Notes: generated by a model from the sequence alone, not told the origin. Positions 33,401 to 45,316 are shown, counted from the first letter of the stretch. The stretch: DNA of 64,000 nt from Membranipora membranacea (GCA_914767715.1 OU612068.1:8058001-8122000); one strand, 5' to 3'. Made by a program: numbers and translations.

Positions 33401-34994
33401 CTTTAGCTGGTCTGCTATCTAAGATTAAAAAAAGAAGAAGCAGACAAACTGTCCCGAAACCATCTCATCAGAGAAGACAAAGAACGCGTACTGTCTCAGA
33501 CCATGTTTTAGGAGGTTAGTAGACAAAGCTAGTAGATCATAATAAAGATCCAAATACACATGTGCATTTTTCCAAGCCATGAGGCAACCCCAACAGCTTT
33601 GATCAGCAGCCGTAAAGGTTTCAGGTGGAGAAAGTTATGCCCAAATAATATCTTGGAGCACATGAATGGCCTTTGATGCATATAAACTCTTTCTTAATTT
33701 TTATTTTCACAGGTATTGAACTCAACACACTTGATCAGACGGTTGTAGAACAAGGGATATTTCGGCACGATCAAGAAGATGAGGAGCAGTCAGATGAGGA
33801 CCGCTCTAGCAATGACAGCCAGGTAAGGAGAAAACCCCTTCAACCTCAGCCAATCCAGGATAGACAACCTGTAGTGCGCATGCGGTCTGACAATGCCGAT
33901 ATGTCCGTGAGCCTTATGAAGAGGTACTTGAAAATCCAAGGCCAAGGCCCCCAATGCCAAGGCCCCCATACGTACCACCTAGGATATCACCCCTGTCTAG
34001 TATGCCCCTGCCTGTAGATAGTGCATCGAGTTCTGATGAGGTTTCTAATTCAAACTTTCCTGGTACTCATACTGATAGCATTCTCACTGAAGAATCACCG
34101 TACTGTGACAATCCTTGTGTATTTCCTGATAATGATGCAGATTATTTTGATTACGACTACGCTGTTGAACCAAGCAGGCTGTCCAACTTTGCGGCTGAAC
34201 CATATCAGCATAGAAAACCTGTAGTGCACACGCGACCTAACAATCCTGATGTGTCCGACGAGCCGTGCTATGAAGAGGTGCTTGAGCATGTAAATAGACC
34301 TATCAATGTTCCAAGGCCTCCATACGTACCACCTAGGATATCACCCCTGTCTAGTAAGCCCCTGCCTGTAGTTAGTGCATCAACTTCTGATGAGGTATCT
34401 GGTACTCATACTGATGACCTACATACTGAAGAATCACTGTACTCTGACAATCCTTGTGCTCCTCCTGATTATGATGCACAGTATGTTGATTACGCGTATG
34501 CTGTTGAACCAAATAGGCTGCCGAACTCTGTGGCTGAACCATATCAGTATGGACAATCTGTAGTGCACATGCGACCTATCGATGCTGATGAGCCCGATGA
34601 CCCGTACTATGAAGAGGTACTTGAAAATGTAAATAGACCTATCAATGTTCCAAGGCCCCCGTTTGTTTCACCTAGCATATCACCCCTGCCTAGTACGCCC
34701 CTGCCTGTAGTTAGCGCGTCAAGTTCTGATGAGGTATCTGGTACTCATACTGATGACCTACACACTGAAGAATCACTGTACTCTGACAATCCTTGTATTA
34801 CTCCTGATGATGATGCAGAATTTGTTGATTGCAATGATGCAGAGTTTGTCGATTGCAATGATGCAGAGTTTGTCGATTGCACGCACGCTGTTGAACCAAG
34901 TACGCTGTCTAACTCTGTGGCTGAACCATCAACATTTACGTGGTGTACATTTAAAAGTGTGCTATCAGACATTTTACAAGGATTATCAGCATAA
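30479..34994 (+). CDS. Single-pass membrane protein with repetitive acidic cytoplasmic tail (C-terminal part of a gene)
   Basis: Exons 30479-30549, 31347-32251, 32980-33045, 33353-33514 and 33713 onward join in phase. The 301-codon exon at 31347 has alternating hydrophobic strands (STDNGIYYWDSS, GGVYYIKDSTLYRVDL, TEGLLLIDMTTG), suggestive of a beta-propeller ectodomain; this is an inference. A linker exon rich in Pro, Val and acidic residues precedes the exon with the membrane helix (CIVVLVMLVIGIALAGLL) and a stop-transfer KIKKRRSR. The tail is acidic and then repetitive, with Tyr-containing units such as YEEVLE and PRPPYVPPR. The spliced frame stops at 34015-34017 because unit 1 of the repeat is one base short; the other frame stays open to TAA at 34992-34994, just before AATAAA at 35039. 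No signal peptide is visible in these exons, so upstream exons are needed, perhaps those from 24484. Family not recognised. Confidence 0.65.
30821..31155. mobile_element. Possible short inverted-repeat element in an intron
   Basis: CCAGGGGTGTATTCATAGG near 30821 and the complement of CCCATGGATACAGCCCGGG near 31137-31155 are imperfect inverted ends, each beside a GCCTGGC- or CCGCCTAGCCCT-like block. It lies in the intron 30550-31346. Weak. Confidence 0.3.
32650..32775 (+). repeat. Dispersed repeat, copy 2
   Basis: Matches 25518-25633, including GTTGTCCCCCCTGCTCAT and TATGCCTTATTCTGTA. It lies in the intron 32252-32979. Confidence 0.65.
33823..33911 (+). other. Candidate 89-bp intron that would rejoin the tail frame
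   Basis: CAG|GTAAGG at 33821-33828 is a perfect donor at a codon boundary (S-Q|). Splicing to the AG at 33910-33911 would continue at CCT TAT GAA GAG in the frame that stays open to 34994. The acceptor has no pyrimidine tract, so this is only a candidate; the alternative is a one-base deletion in the first repeat unit. Confidence 0.35.
33850..34925 (+). repeat. Coding tandem repeat of about 350 bp (three units)
   Basis: Units share VVHMRP-like, YEEVLE, RPINVPRPP, ISPLSS.PLPV, SSDEVSGTHTDDLHTEESLY and AVEP blocks. The third unit contains an inner 27-bp duplication (AEFVDCND three times, about 34815-34880). Unit 1 is diverged and carries the frame break. Confidence 0.8.
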
Positions 34995-35038
34995 ATAGAA
35001 TAGAGAATGCTAAAGTACCTTATCCTTCCAGTATTAGA

Positions 35039-35044
35039 ATAAAT
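35039..35044 (+). promoter_or_regulatory. Polyadenylation signal AATAAA
   Basis: Lies 45 bases after the stop at 34994 and fits the 3' end of the membrane-protein gene. It supports the longer reading frame as the real end of the transcript. Confidence 0.55.
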
Positions 35045-37072
35045 AAACTGGCTTTTTAAACTGGAAAATGAAGGCGTTTTGTACATTGTGTTTCGATTTT
35101 GTTTTATTCTATTTTGTATATAAATTTTTATTTGTACAGTTCTTTGGTTAACCAGTAAATTTATCTTTCGATTATGAGAACTCTGAGTGAATGTGCTTAA
35201 ATCTGTGATATCTTGTTAGCAATTTCGATTCATTATTTTTTTTTCTATTTACCTTAAATTTCATTCATTTGCAATGTGTTTTTTTTGTGCCGATGGGACC
35301 CCCTACAAACCATACTTTTAGCATTACGAAATATTTTCATAACAAAAAGACTAAATATATACTGTATAAATGTTCAAACTAACAACTGGACCTAATTTTG
35401 TACAAAGAATAGTTTGACATGGAGTTTTGATGATCATTTCATCAAGTTTGATGCAGTTTGATTGTGTTTGGAGTTGCTCCCACTTAAGTGGCTGCGTGAC
35501 CTATTTCATTACTTTGATTTTCTAAACATTGTTCAATACTCTTGCATTAGCTTGATCATCAATTCAGTCTGCAAACCAAAAGCGGCCATAGAAATGGCCT
35601 CGCAGAACAATTTCGATAGCCTGGATAGCTATACCCTTCAGATTTCTTTTCTGATCCTAAACAACCTAATTAAACGTCTCACCAAAGCAATTCCACCTTG
35701 CCAGCTGTTTAATTGAATTAAGTTTTCCAGCCAATACCCAGACAGCCCTAACAATGATTTGATAATTTCAGACTCCATCCCAATAGTTTTATTAGTATCA
35801 CATTCATGACTCGTGAGGGAGAGCAAATGACAAGCGAGGGGGAGCACATAGGCGTGGGCCAATTTCTTTTCAACAGAACCTTGATTAGTTTGTCTATGCT
35901 TGTGTTGAATTTATCACTAAACTTTGACCCTGAATGGAGCCTTACCGATTTAGAGCCATGAGAACTTCAAAATTCAGGTATGTTGATGGTCAGCGGAAAA
36001 AAGTATATCTATAGCAATTTTAATTGGGACCATTGTGATCCCTTTGCTGGTAATTGTGATAATTTGACAATTTTTATGGCAAAAATGTTGATTTCACTGA
36101 CAATGGTGTGATGCAGGTCAAGCACCATATAATCCAGGATATTTACTTTTGCTGGAATGAAGTTTACACCATAAAAGTGGATGTCAATATTATTTGTCAG
36201 TAATAATATTGCATTACATCTTTCATCTGTCCGCATAATCAAACGCATCCATTCACTGATATAATCCTGAACTCCTGCTACACATAATCTATCACATGCA
36301 GCAATTTCATCTATCTACAGCCTATAATGGTATAATTTTAATGAATAAAAGCTCAGAATTTTAATACTATAATTACTGTCATTACATAACAAAAGTCAGA
36401 AATATGTAAAATGTATTAGAGTTGACACTATACGTGAGTAGAATCAGTGACTGCACCACAGATAAGGTAACACTTCACTTTCACCGAGATCAGATGGATT
36501 TGTGTCTGGGCTGAGATAAGATACTAAGGGATACTGGCTTTGTCTTCAACTCATTCCTATGTCTCCAGGTATGAGTGATCATTATGATTAAAAGTTCAAC
36601 TTTTCCACACCGACTCATTGATTTTTGCATGCATGGACATAGTTTGGTCAATAGAATTTTGTGTGAAAGAACGTCGTTGAGCAGATGCCATTGACATTGT
36701 TGTGTACATTGCCACCAGAATTTCCTCCCCTTACTACAAATGCATGTAATTAACTACTTCCTGTTTTCTATCACCATATTACATGTAGATGAAGTCCTAT
36801 AAGATGGGCCAGCTGGTACGTTTTGTTAGGCATGTCATTTATGTATTCTGTTATTTAGTTTTCGGTTGATGATCTTCGGTAACAGTGAAACTTATGTAGT
36901 GAACTGAAGAATTGAACTAATGGAAACAGCCAAATGTCTTGTTGGGATGAAACTATCTGGTTCTATGTTGGCATTATTCCATTCCATTCTTAGTTCTTAG
37001 TTTTAGTTCTTAGTACTCTGTCTGCATTGTTGAGATAATCTTTAGCTACTCGATATACTGTATAACCTAGAA
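35045..37072. other. Intergenic, no gene recognised
   Basis: AT-rich DNA with only short chance frames (35462-35716 plus, 36009-36248 minus). Confidence 0.5.
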
Positions 37073-37174
37073 CAAGTTCAATCCAATTGCCTGCATTCCT
37101 GTTGCTCTCTTCCACTGACCGCCTGACCAGTGGATCAGGAGCGACTCGGAATGCAAGCAAATGGACCAAACTCC
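37073..37174. mobile_element. Short foldback: outer arms of the 18.5-kb element joined
   Basis: AACAAGTTCAATCCAATTGCCTGCATTCC runs into CCACTG, then the inverted arm (CCAGTGGATCAGGAGCGACTCGGAATGCAAGC) follows after a few bases. Both arms match the outer ends of the repeats at 18525 and 19560. An internal-deletion derivative is the simplest explanation. Confidence 0.65.
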
Positions 37175-37219
37175 ATCGCAAACGCCATCCATATCACCTT
37201 ATATCAATCTCAAAGTGTG

Positions 37220-37535
37220 ACTGTCAAGAACCCATCTGGATGTCTATTTAGCATCCCCAGAATGTCCGGTGGTTGCCAAATAGGCATCCGGTTGGCACTC
37301 GGACATCCGAATGGGTTTTTCGCCCTGATGATGAGTGTCTACAACCCATCCTCATCTGTTACGAACCCATATGCCTCCGTCAATTTTGTATCCTGACGTG
37401 TTTTATGTAACCGGATGCCTAATTGGCAACCATCGGTTGTCCGAGTGCCAACCGTATGCCTATCGGGCAACCACCGGATGCAACGAGGACATCCGGCGAT
37501 TGCCAAACTGTCATCCGGATGACAAGCCATCCATG
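37220..37535. mobile_element. Foldback element with repeated CCGGATG motifs
   Basis: GGTTGCCAAATAGGCATCCGG at 37271-37291 pairs with CCGGATGCCTAATTGGCAACC near 37411-37431. CGGTTGGCACTCGGACATCCG pairs with a TGTCCGAGTGCCAACCG block near 37438-37455. A further similar block follows near 37455-37520, so several alternative hairpins are possible. No open frame of note. Confidence 0.55.
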
Positions 37536-38150
37536 CCTTCAACAAAAATTGCACTTTTTCCACAAGAATAGTGGCAGCCCTGGCCGTCAAAAGTGATCCA
37601 AGTAGTTCTCTGATCCCTATATAGGGCGGTTAAAAATACCTAGTGTATAGAAAAAGCATTGAATTCCATATCTGGAATAGCATCATCAACTTTCTTTTGC
37701 CAAACAATGGGCTCGCAAAAAAAAGCCAGTCCCTAGTAGCATTCTAGGAAAGCCCAAACCATCGGTGCTGAAGGCATTTTATTACTGTTTGCAGCTTTGT
37801 AAACAAGTCAATTTCGTAGGCTATGTAATTCATGCTAGTAGGGACAGCCAATCAAATCCATGGCAGATGAGACCCTGTGTTGAGTGTTATAACTGTATGA
37901 TGTTATGATGCTATTTCAGTTCCATGAGAAGAATTTAATTCAGTGAGAAAGAGCAAAAGAGAGAAAGTGAATGTGTATAATTAGCCTTATCTCTGCGGGG
38001 CCCCTAACAAATACGGGATAGCTGAGATAAGGCTAAGTGCAATCAAGGAGCTACAGGGAGCTCATTGGTACACCCTAGGAGTAACAGTACAACCAGGGCG
38101 AGGTGGACCCACCCTCCCTAATGGTACAACTCCTAGTTTCAAAGAGTTAT

Positions 38151-38193
38151 CCATAGACAAAACACACAACACTGTTGTGTGTTTTGTCTATGG
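38151..38193. repeat. Perfect 43-bp palindrome flanked by 6-bp direct repeats
   Basis: Two 21-base arms starting CCATAGACAAAACACACAAC, exact reverse complements, meet around one central C at 38172. AGTTAT occurs immediately before (38145-38150) and after (38194-38199), like a target-site duplication. Confidence 0.85.
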
Positions 38194-38401
38194 AGTTATC
38201 TGATACTTTGACATGAGAAGACAAAAACTGAAAACTTGTAGTTTTTAGACCTTGACCTTTGCAAATAAACTTTTGTCAGTCCGAGAACTGAGTCTCATAA
38301 AATTATAGTTTTAAATAGTTACATCGATAGAGTTTTGTTATTGGAGCTAAATGGGAAACTATAAAGAGAATCAGTTTTTAGAAAGAAATAACTGAGTGAG
38401 A

Positions 38402-41400
38402 ATGTTGCTGCAAGGCTGTGTTCTTCTGATATCAATTGCTGCCTCTGGAAAGGTCATAGGTGAGTGATTACACACAATGCCCACCATTCATTGTTTACAT
38501 TCTGTGGTTAGTAACTGTATTCACTAATACCTGTGTTCAGTTTACATTGTTTCAACATTGAATAAAGTAGGTCAAAACAACAGTCAACACACTCAACTGA
38601 CTGAGATTAACAGACCTCTAGCTAGAAGAAGTAGTAGGCCTAGTGTAGTTAATAGTATTAGAAAGTAAGATAAAAGAGAGACATATGGTTTGATCAGATG
38701 GTGAGGATGGACATATGTAGTATTTAGGCTGTGCCACATGTATTAATATGGATATTAGATATATAAATTATATCATGATATTGAAACAATAAACCAAAAC
38801 TTTGACAAAGTTGACTGATTGATGTACATGTCTGACCTTGTACTGAACCAAATAAAAACAATGCATACATTTCATCATTCCAGCCTTGGATCCGTATACT
38901 GTGATCGCTAAAACTGGCCCAGTTGTTGATGCAGTTAAGGGGAGTACCTTTGAGATTCGATGTGATGTTAACAACCGACCAGATGGCATATCGGTAAGTC
39001 ATTTTGGGCCTGCAGTATATCCAACTGCTTCACAACTTTCACATAATTGAAGAAAACTTTGATTTGAGCCGTTTACGGTGACATTCTAGTATTGAAAACC
39101 TACCTCACCCGAGTATGTGGTCAATGTAACCATATCACTAATGGCGGCCGGTCTGAACAAAAACTTAACTCACAGCCTTATAAAGTGTGATAAAATTTTC
39201 AGGTCATTTCACATTGTTGCCTTCAGCCTCATGACTGCTCTAAAGAAATCATAATTATGACATCCCTATCTGTCACTGACATTCTTCTATTTTAACACTA
39301 CCCACTTGATGATTCATTGTAGAACTATTTTTGCATTACAAGCTTCTGTCATATCTGCTTAGATGCGAAAAATATAGAGCAGCTGGCTCTTAGTCAGCAG
39401 ATTATACCTACAGCAATGTAAACTGAATTCGTCTTCGCCTCATAGTTTTTGCTTGCTTATATGTCCTTGTATAGTTCTCAAAATTTACTGTCAAACTGCA
39501 TTGCTATATGCTATGATATATTTCTATACACAGACAACGGAATATATACAGGTAAAGTAATTCACTAACCCACACTTTTTTTCCTTTGATGGGCGCGTTT
39601 TGTTTTCCACAATCCCGACCCAATCCCTCCACAAAAGTTAGTCCTCAAATGAGTTTCAAAACCCATGCACCATAAACCAATACCATATCCAATACTGTCC
39701 CACCTCCCATGTACCTGTCTCCCTTACAACAAGAAGAGTTATGTAATTTAAGAAAGTCCTTAATGTGGGGTCTTGCATGTGAGTCCTCTACGTGAGTCCT
39801 CTACGTACGTCCTCTGCGTTAGTCCACTAATAATGTCCATTACACATCGCTGTGTGACCAACAAAGTGTGAACCACTGTGTGAACCGCTGTGTGAACCAC
39901 TGTTTGAACCGCTGCGTGAACCGAAGTGTGAACCCAAGTGTGATATGGCATTGTTGTTATTGTTGAGGCAAACTGATCACGTGATATACTGTTGCATGTA
40001 TATCTCTGATCTAAAGATAGCAAATTAATTCACTTAGCTTGAGTACCAGCAGGAATTAGGTGTGAAGACCCGATGTCGGGGCAGGCACATCTTAGGTGTT
40101 CATTCTAAATTGACTCTAACGATCAGAGATACACATGTTAAAAGTGTAGTCTTGATGTCAGTGTGTTCTTGAGGTTCACCATTCTTGGAATGTTTTGTGT
40201 GTATTCTCGTTTTCCGTTTATTTTTGGTGTAATTAATCCTGTCAAGAAGAATAGAGTTTCATTTGTTTTCATAGTTTCCGGCTCCACAAGCATGCTCTTT
40301 TCATATACCGGGATATTCATAATATAATGTATTTTGTTGTTGACAGAATAGCCTGCGCGCTTGCATTTTGTTAGTTTCAGAATGCTATTTCTCCATTCTT
40401 GAAACGATACATTTGCCGGTTTTCCTCCTGCTAAGAATGCCAAGCTCAGAATTTAATAATTCTGGCCCCAACCTTCATCCCATCCATCTTCTTCCTAACC
40501 AGGATTGTTATTATCCACCATCTATCTTGTTTTCAGTAACCATTTCTTACAGTGTGCTTGTTTCTTCTGTTCAACTAATGTATCATTTCAACTTGCCTCT
40601 AAAACATTTGCACAAGGGTATTCAACACTTTTGTTTTATCATCTCATTCTTTTATATGAATAGATGCATTGAAAGCAGTTTATTGGTTAATTATGTCTGG
40701 ACAGTCTATCCAAAAGTTCTAAATACATTGGTTGTGGTCTGGTATACTTAATGGACAGGTACAGAAAGTCTTATCTGTCAATACAGCTCACATGATCCAT
40801 GGCTTACTTTTACTCTCAATGACATCATATCTACAAAGGTTTAGTGTAGATTATGATGATTGAGTCAGTGACTAATCTTTTATGCTGCTATGATTACTCA
40901 TAGACTCGATGGGAGAGAGAAACAGTAAGCGCTTCGGGCGAGGATGAGACTAGCGTCATTGTACAAGACAGATTACCCATTGATCAGCAGAAGCACGGAC
41001 TTAAGTTCCAGGCAGCGGATACTTACTTCTTAATCATAAAGAACGTAGATGAGAATGATGAGGGTAGATACATCTGTCAACTTCCTTTGTCTCTTTATGT
41101 CAAAGTGTATGACTCAGTCTTTGTGAGAGTAGTCGGTAAGTGACTTTGTTAATTTGAATTAAGATTATTATAAGACTTTCATGATCAAAGCCACCTACTA
41201 TCCTTCTTTGGAATGGCATCATGACTTCCTTTAGATTGTACATTGTTATTTTATTTGTCATGAGGACATGTTGGTCTTCATAGAGAGGTATAGATTTTTG
41301 ATTGGTTTTCTTGTCATTTATCTGCCCTTGACCATGTAATTAAACTGATCAGTTCCTTTTCTATGGCTGCAGAACCACCATCTATTGACCCTCTGATAAC

Positions 41401-43948
41401 CAGCTCAGATAAGAATGTAGATATAGGAGATGATGTTGAGTTACGTTGTGCCGCCTACGGACGGCCCAAACCTCTCATCAAGTGGACCCGCGCCGGTAAT
41501 GGTATAATGCCTGGTGGAGGATTCGTCAAAGTGGTGAGTTGTTTTATGGTAATCAGCTCATCATAGATTAGTATCAGGATGCATATTTCAAATAATGGAG
41601 AATGGAGAGTTTAGAAAGCCAGCTTTCTGGGAAGAAAGGTGTCTACATGACAAGATTTGCGCCAACTGCTCTCTCACCAAAAACTTCACTGTTAAAAATG
41701 TATTGATTGCAGAATAACTTTTTTTTTAAGGTTGTCCTCTCTCTGATCCATAAAACCAAAAGCAACAACTGAACTGTTATTATCTTTTTTTAGCAAGAAA
41801 CACTAAAGATTCCTGCCATTCAGTCCGAGTTTAGAGGACCATATATTTGTACAGCAACTAATGATATTGGTGAAGTGTACAGGACCATCAATGTAAACAT
41901 GGATTGTAAGTTCACTAGCAAATTAGATAAGAAACACGTTTGAGCCAACTTGCAACTGCTCAGATCTCGGTTTTTATTGTATTACTCAACAAACAGAAAT
42001 TTGCCACATAGACAATTGATCTTACCATGACCTACTGCTTGTGTTGGACTGAACATAATTCAGAAACATAAACTTTGTCACCTGTTCAAACTTTTAGCAA
42101 TGTGAGAAGCATCCCAATTATTCAGTCACAGTAGAATCATGGAATTCAAATAGACATGGTTGGAATTGTAGCATGTTAAATATATTTTCAGTTCCTCCAC
42201 AAGTATCTGCCAGCCCATCCACTGTGTACCAGAAGGCCGGCCATGAGACAAGGTTATTCTGTCATGTAGCTGCTCAGCCCAAAGCTTCCGCTGTCTCCTG
42301 GTTTGTGGGTGATACAGAAGTCAACGACGCAAACAGGTAATAATAAGGAGGAAAACACAAGAGATGATTGCAAGTGAAAAACAGAAAGTTAGGAATATGA
42401 TCACTCGGGGGCCCCACCAAGCAACAATCCGTTGAAAGTGACAGTAGAGGTTGATTGGCTTGATGTGATGGTGAAAAAACAGACTAAGGTATCAACTTCC
42501 GTACCGGTAAAAGCACATAACAGCATGTGTCCATAAGAATGACTGGTGCCAGGTAATACAAAAAGAAATTACATGGGATTGTTCCACTTATTACATGCTG
42601 CGATGTATGAGTGTTATATATAGAACAACACAAACTGCTTGAACAGCATTTTAGACCGGAGTGTAGTTTTTGACAATGCTCTGATGCGCCTCCCGCATTG
42701 GAAGTGCATGTTTGCAGTGGATGGTATTTGTTGATTTTTTCAACCACTTAATTGTTATTATATCCATTTTAGTAAAATTCAATGACTACCTCATGACATG
42801 CTGCAAACGATGCTGCAAACGATGCTGCAAACGATGCTGCAAACGCTGCAAATGCTGCAAACGAAGTATGTCAATAAATCTTTATTTTATTATCTTCTTT
42901 TTTTGTAGTGACAAGTACAAAGTTAGCGTGTATGAGTCAGCATTCAACAAGGTGATAACAAAGCTTACAGTGTATAGTGTCAGCAGTGCAGAAACAGAGT
43001 CTTCTATCAGATGTGTGGCTGTCAACGACGAGGGAACATCATCCACCGCATTCACTATAAAATGTGAGTTTAGGAGGAGACAACTTTAAGGACGTCATAA
43101 TTGTCCAAGAAATGTGTTGTGTTCATTATACATAATAGTAATACTTGGCCAGGACACCAATACAGCTTAAGTTGGGCAATTAATTTTGGGCGATGTTACA
43201 ACTTTGGATAGTGTAGCAGCAATGATGCTATCATTGATTTAATTTCCACAATCCAGGTTTTGAAATTTTGAATTTGTAAATTGCTGTACAACTAGCAGCA
43301 TCCTGTTATCAACTTGATGTTATTTCTTCCTTAAAAAATAGCTTGCCTGGAATTCATATCAAACTGTTCACAGCAAGCTGCCAAATTTATTCTAATTTTA
43401 AACTCAAAATCTGATCAAAATTGATCGAGTTATCAACAAAAAACCTGGTATATAAGCTGCATGTCAATTCTAACACCAATGCTACTACACCATCCAATGT
43501 CAATCCGTCACCCACAATTAAGTGCATCAAAGCTAATGCTCCATGTAGTGTCCCATATATGTTTATTATTAAGTGTATGGGTGTGGTCTACTTAAATTTG
43601 TGATAGCACTCAGTTTTGAAAACTCTGATGACTTGAATTATGATAGGAAGTCAAATGCAGAGGTAGAAAACCATAACACTTAGAGGCCCTCATAGAATGA
43701 TTAGATTCTGACTAAGTAATTTAAAAATGTTAAAGAGGATCCCTTTTTCTCGCAACTTTTACAGTTAGTGATAGAATACAAATCAATCAATCGATCCAGA
43801 TTGAATGATTAAATTCTGTTTTGTTTTAGATTCAGATGAATTACAGCCTATACCGGGAGCCTCCTCTTCAGCTAACTATATATACACTCAGTTTTCTCTT
43901 CTCTCATTCACTATTCTACTTATGTGCCACTCTCTGCTGCAGTTATAA
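38402..43948 (+). CDS. GPI-anchored three-Ig-domain cell-surface protein (copy B, intact)
   Basis: Eight exons (38402-38459, 38884-38993, 40904-41135, 41373-41533, 41794-41905, 42192-42336, 42909-43063, 43830-43948) join in phase to 363 residues ending at TAA 43946-43948. Residues 1-20 form a signal peptide (MLLQGCVLLISIAASG). Ig1 has Cys46, Trp59 and Cys114 with DEGRYIC; Ig2 has Cys159, Trp171 and Cys206; Ig3 has Cys248, Trp261 and Cys308. The acidic-Ser stretch SDELQPIPGASSSAN is followed by a hydrophobic end (FSLLSFTILLMCHSLLQL) with no basic tail, the usual form of a GPI-attachment signal. The layout (signal, three Ig, GPI) is that of lachesin/IgLON-type adhesion molecules, which act at the cell surface; orthology is not claimed. 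The paralogue at 1-4516 is dead. Intron 6 carries a 12-bp minisatellite and intron 7 a foldback element, both lacking in copy A. Confidence 0.87.
39866..39945 (+). repeat. 12-bp minisatellite in intron 2 of the Ig gene
   Basis: About seven imperfect copies of TGTGTGAACCRC. Just upstream (39781-39820) GTGAGTCCTCTAC is repeated three times. Confidence 0.7.
42795..42868 (+). repeat. 12-bp minisatellite in intron 6 of the Ig gene
   Basis: Five to six copies of ATGCTGCAAACG, the last ones shortened. Absent from the same intron of the dead copy, so it arose after the duplication or was lost there. Confidence 0.8.
43150..43579. mobile_element. Foldback element, family F, copy 3
   Basis: Right end TGTTTATTATTAAGTGTATGG and inner blocks (ATCATTGATTTAATTTCC, ATTGATCGAGTTATCAAC) match the copies at 19641 and 25836. 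The left end is worn. It lies in intron 7 of the Ig gene and is missing from the equivalent intron of copy A. Confidence 0.6.
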
Positions 43949-45316
43949 CCGTATCTACTCACTCACAGCAAGCTGTACATTCAAATATTATTTAGTCTGA
44001 AGGATATGTTGGTCCTGTTTGATGCTAACATATTTAAGAAACTTTAGCTCTTGCCTACCTTGTATGACCATAATGAGATATTCAGTGTCTACAATCTACC
44101 CTGGCGCAGGGCAAGACAAGACTCTGCTAGTAATTGGGTTAGCTTTGATGATCAGGCACTGGAATTCATAGTTGATGCTCATCATCTTTAGCGGTGTTGT
44201 GTCAAGACATTCCATTACCAAACATTACCAACCTCAGACGTAGATGTTCAATGAAGAAAATTTTGGCATCATTTTGGTAGCATATCAGTCATAGCACTAT
44301 GCATGCTAGCTCTTTGAGAAGTGATTTCTTATCAGAGTTCTATGGTTTTTTTTATAAACATTCCATTTTTATACATCAGAATCATCTCTCACACATACAT
44401 TCCAAAGTTACAGAGTTATGTCAGAATAGGCCCAAAGTTACATCCTTTACAACAGTTTTCCAGAGAGCTCTTTTCTATCAAAACTCCCATTAATCCTTGG
44501 GCAGTTTACAAGGTCTTATTAACAGAAAAGCAAAAGAGACTTTTTTAACATATACATTAATTTTGATAACCAGGTTTTGAATTTTGTATATACATTCACT
44601 TGGCGTATCCAATGCATTCCAATATTTTTCTACAATTTGTTCAGTTATTACAAACAGGATTAATCTACAAGTTTCTCCTTCTTTGACACAATGGAAGCGA
44701 TCGTAAATCCTACTCTTTTGTTTGTCCAGTTGTGCGTCTCAACTTCCACGTGTATAGCACTCACACGTCATGGCACCCCGCACTTGACCCACTTCAGAGC
44801 ATGTGCTGCCAATTTGATGCGTTGGTGAGATATTCATATGCAGAAATGTGTCATCGAGCCTTGCAAACGTGGCAGTATCTCTCTTTTGTTAGATCACGCA
44901 CTGTTCACTAGTTGTAGCTTGTGGTATATAACGGGGTGGGTAATCTAACTTGGACATATTGTACAATAGACTTGATACCGAAAACATTCTGATCTGAATT
45001 CTCAGAAAGAACCACTAGAAACTACCATTCACAATAGAGTAAGTAATAGCTTAAAACTTGGTTTACTATTTGCGATTTGTCCCAAAGCACTATCATTGAC
45101 ATTCCCATCATAAAGTTACTTGCTGAAATCATTTGTGTAAAGAAACATTTAAAATCTGTTGAGGACATAGTTAATCTATATACTGGAGCATGTATAAGTG
45201 TATAAATCAAGAATTTATTGTGTAACAATTTATGGAGATTAAACATCCCGATATCCTTACCTTGCCATCATTTGGAATTGATGTTAAATTTCTAAATTTC
45301 CATTTTATTTCAGAAA
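43949..45316. other. Ig gene 3' flank and cyclophilin 5' flank
   Basis: No gene recognised. The AG at 45312-45313, four bases before the cyclophilin ATG, follows a T-rich run (TTTTATTTCAG), so a non-coding 5' exon may lie in this stretch. Confidence 0.45.

Noticed and set aside
38151-38193. A miRNA precursor
   Set aside because: Arms meet with a single-base centre, so no normal precursor loop can form.
39866-39945. CRISPR-like array
   Set aside because: The 12-bp copies are contiguous with no spacers; the setting is a eukaryotic intron, so it is a minisatellite.
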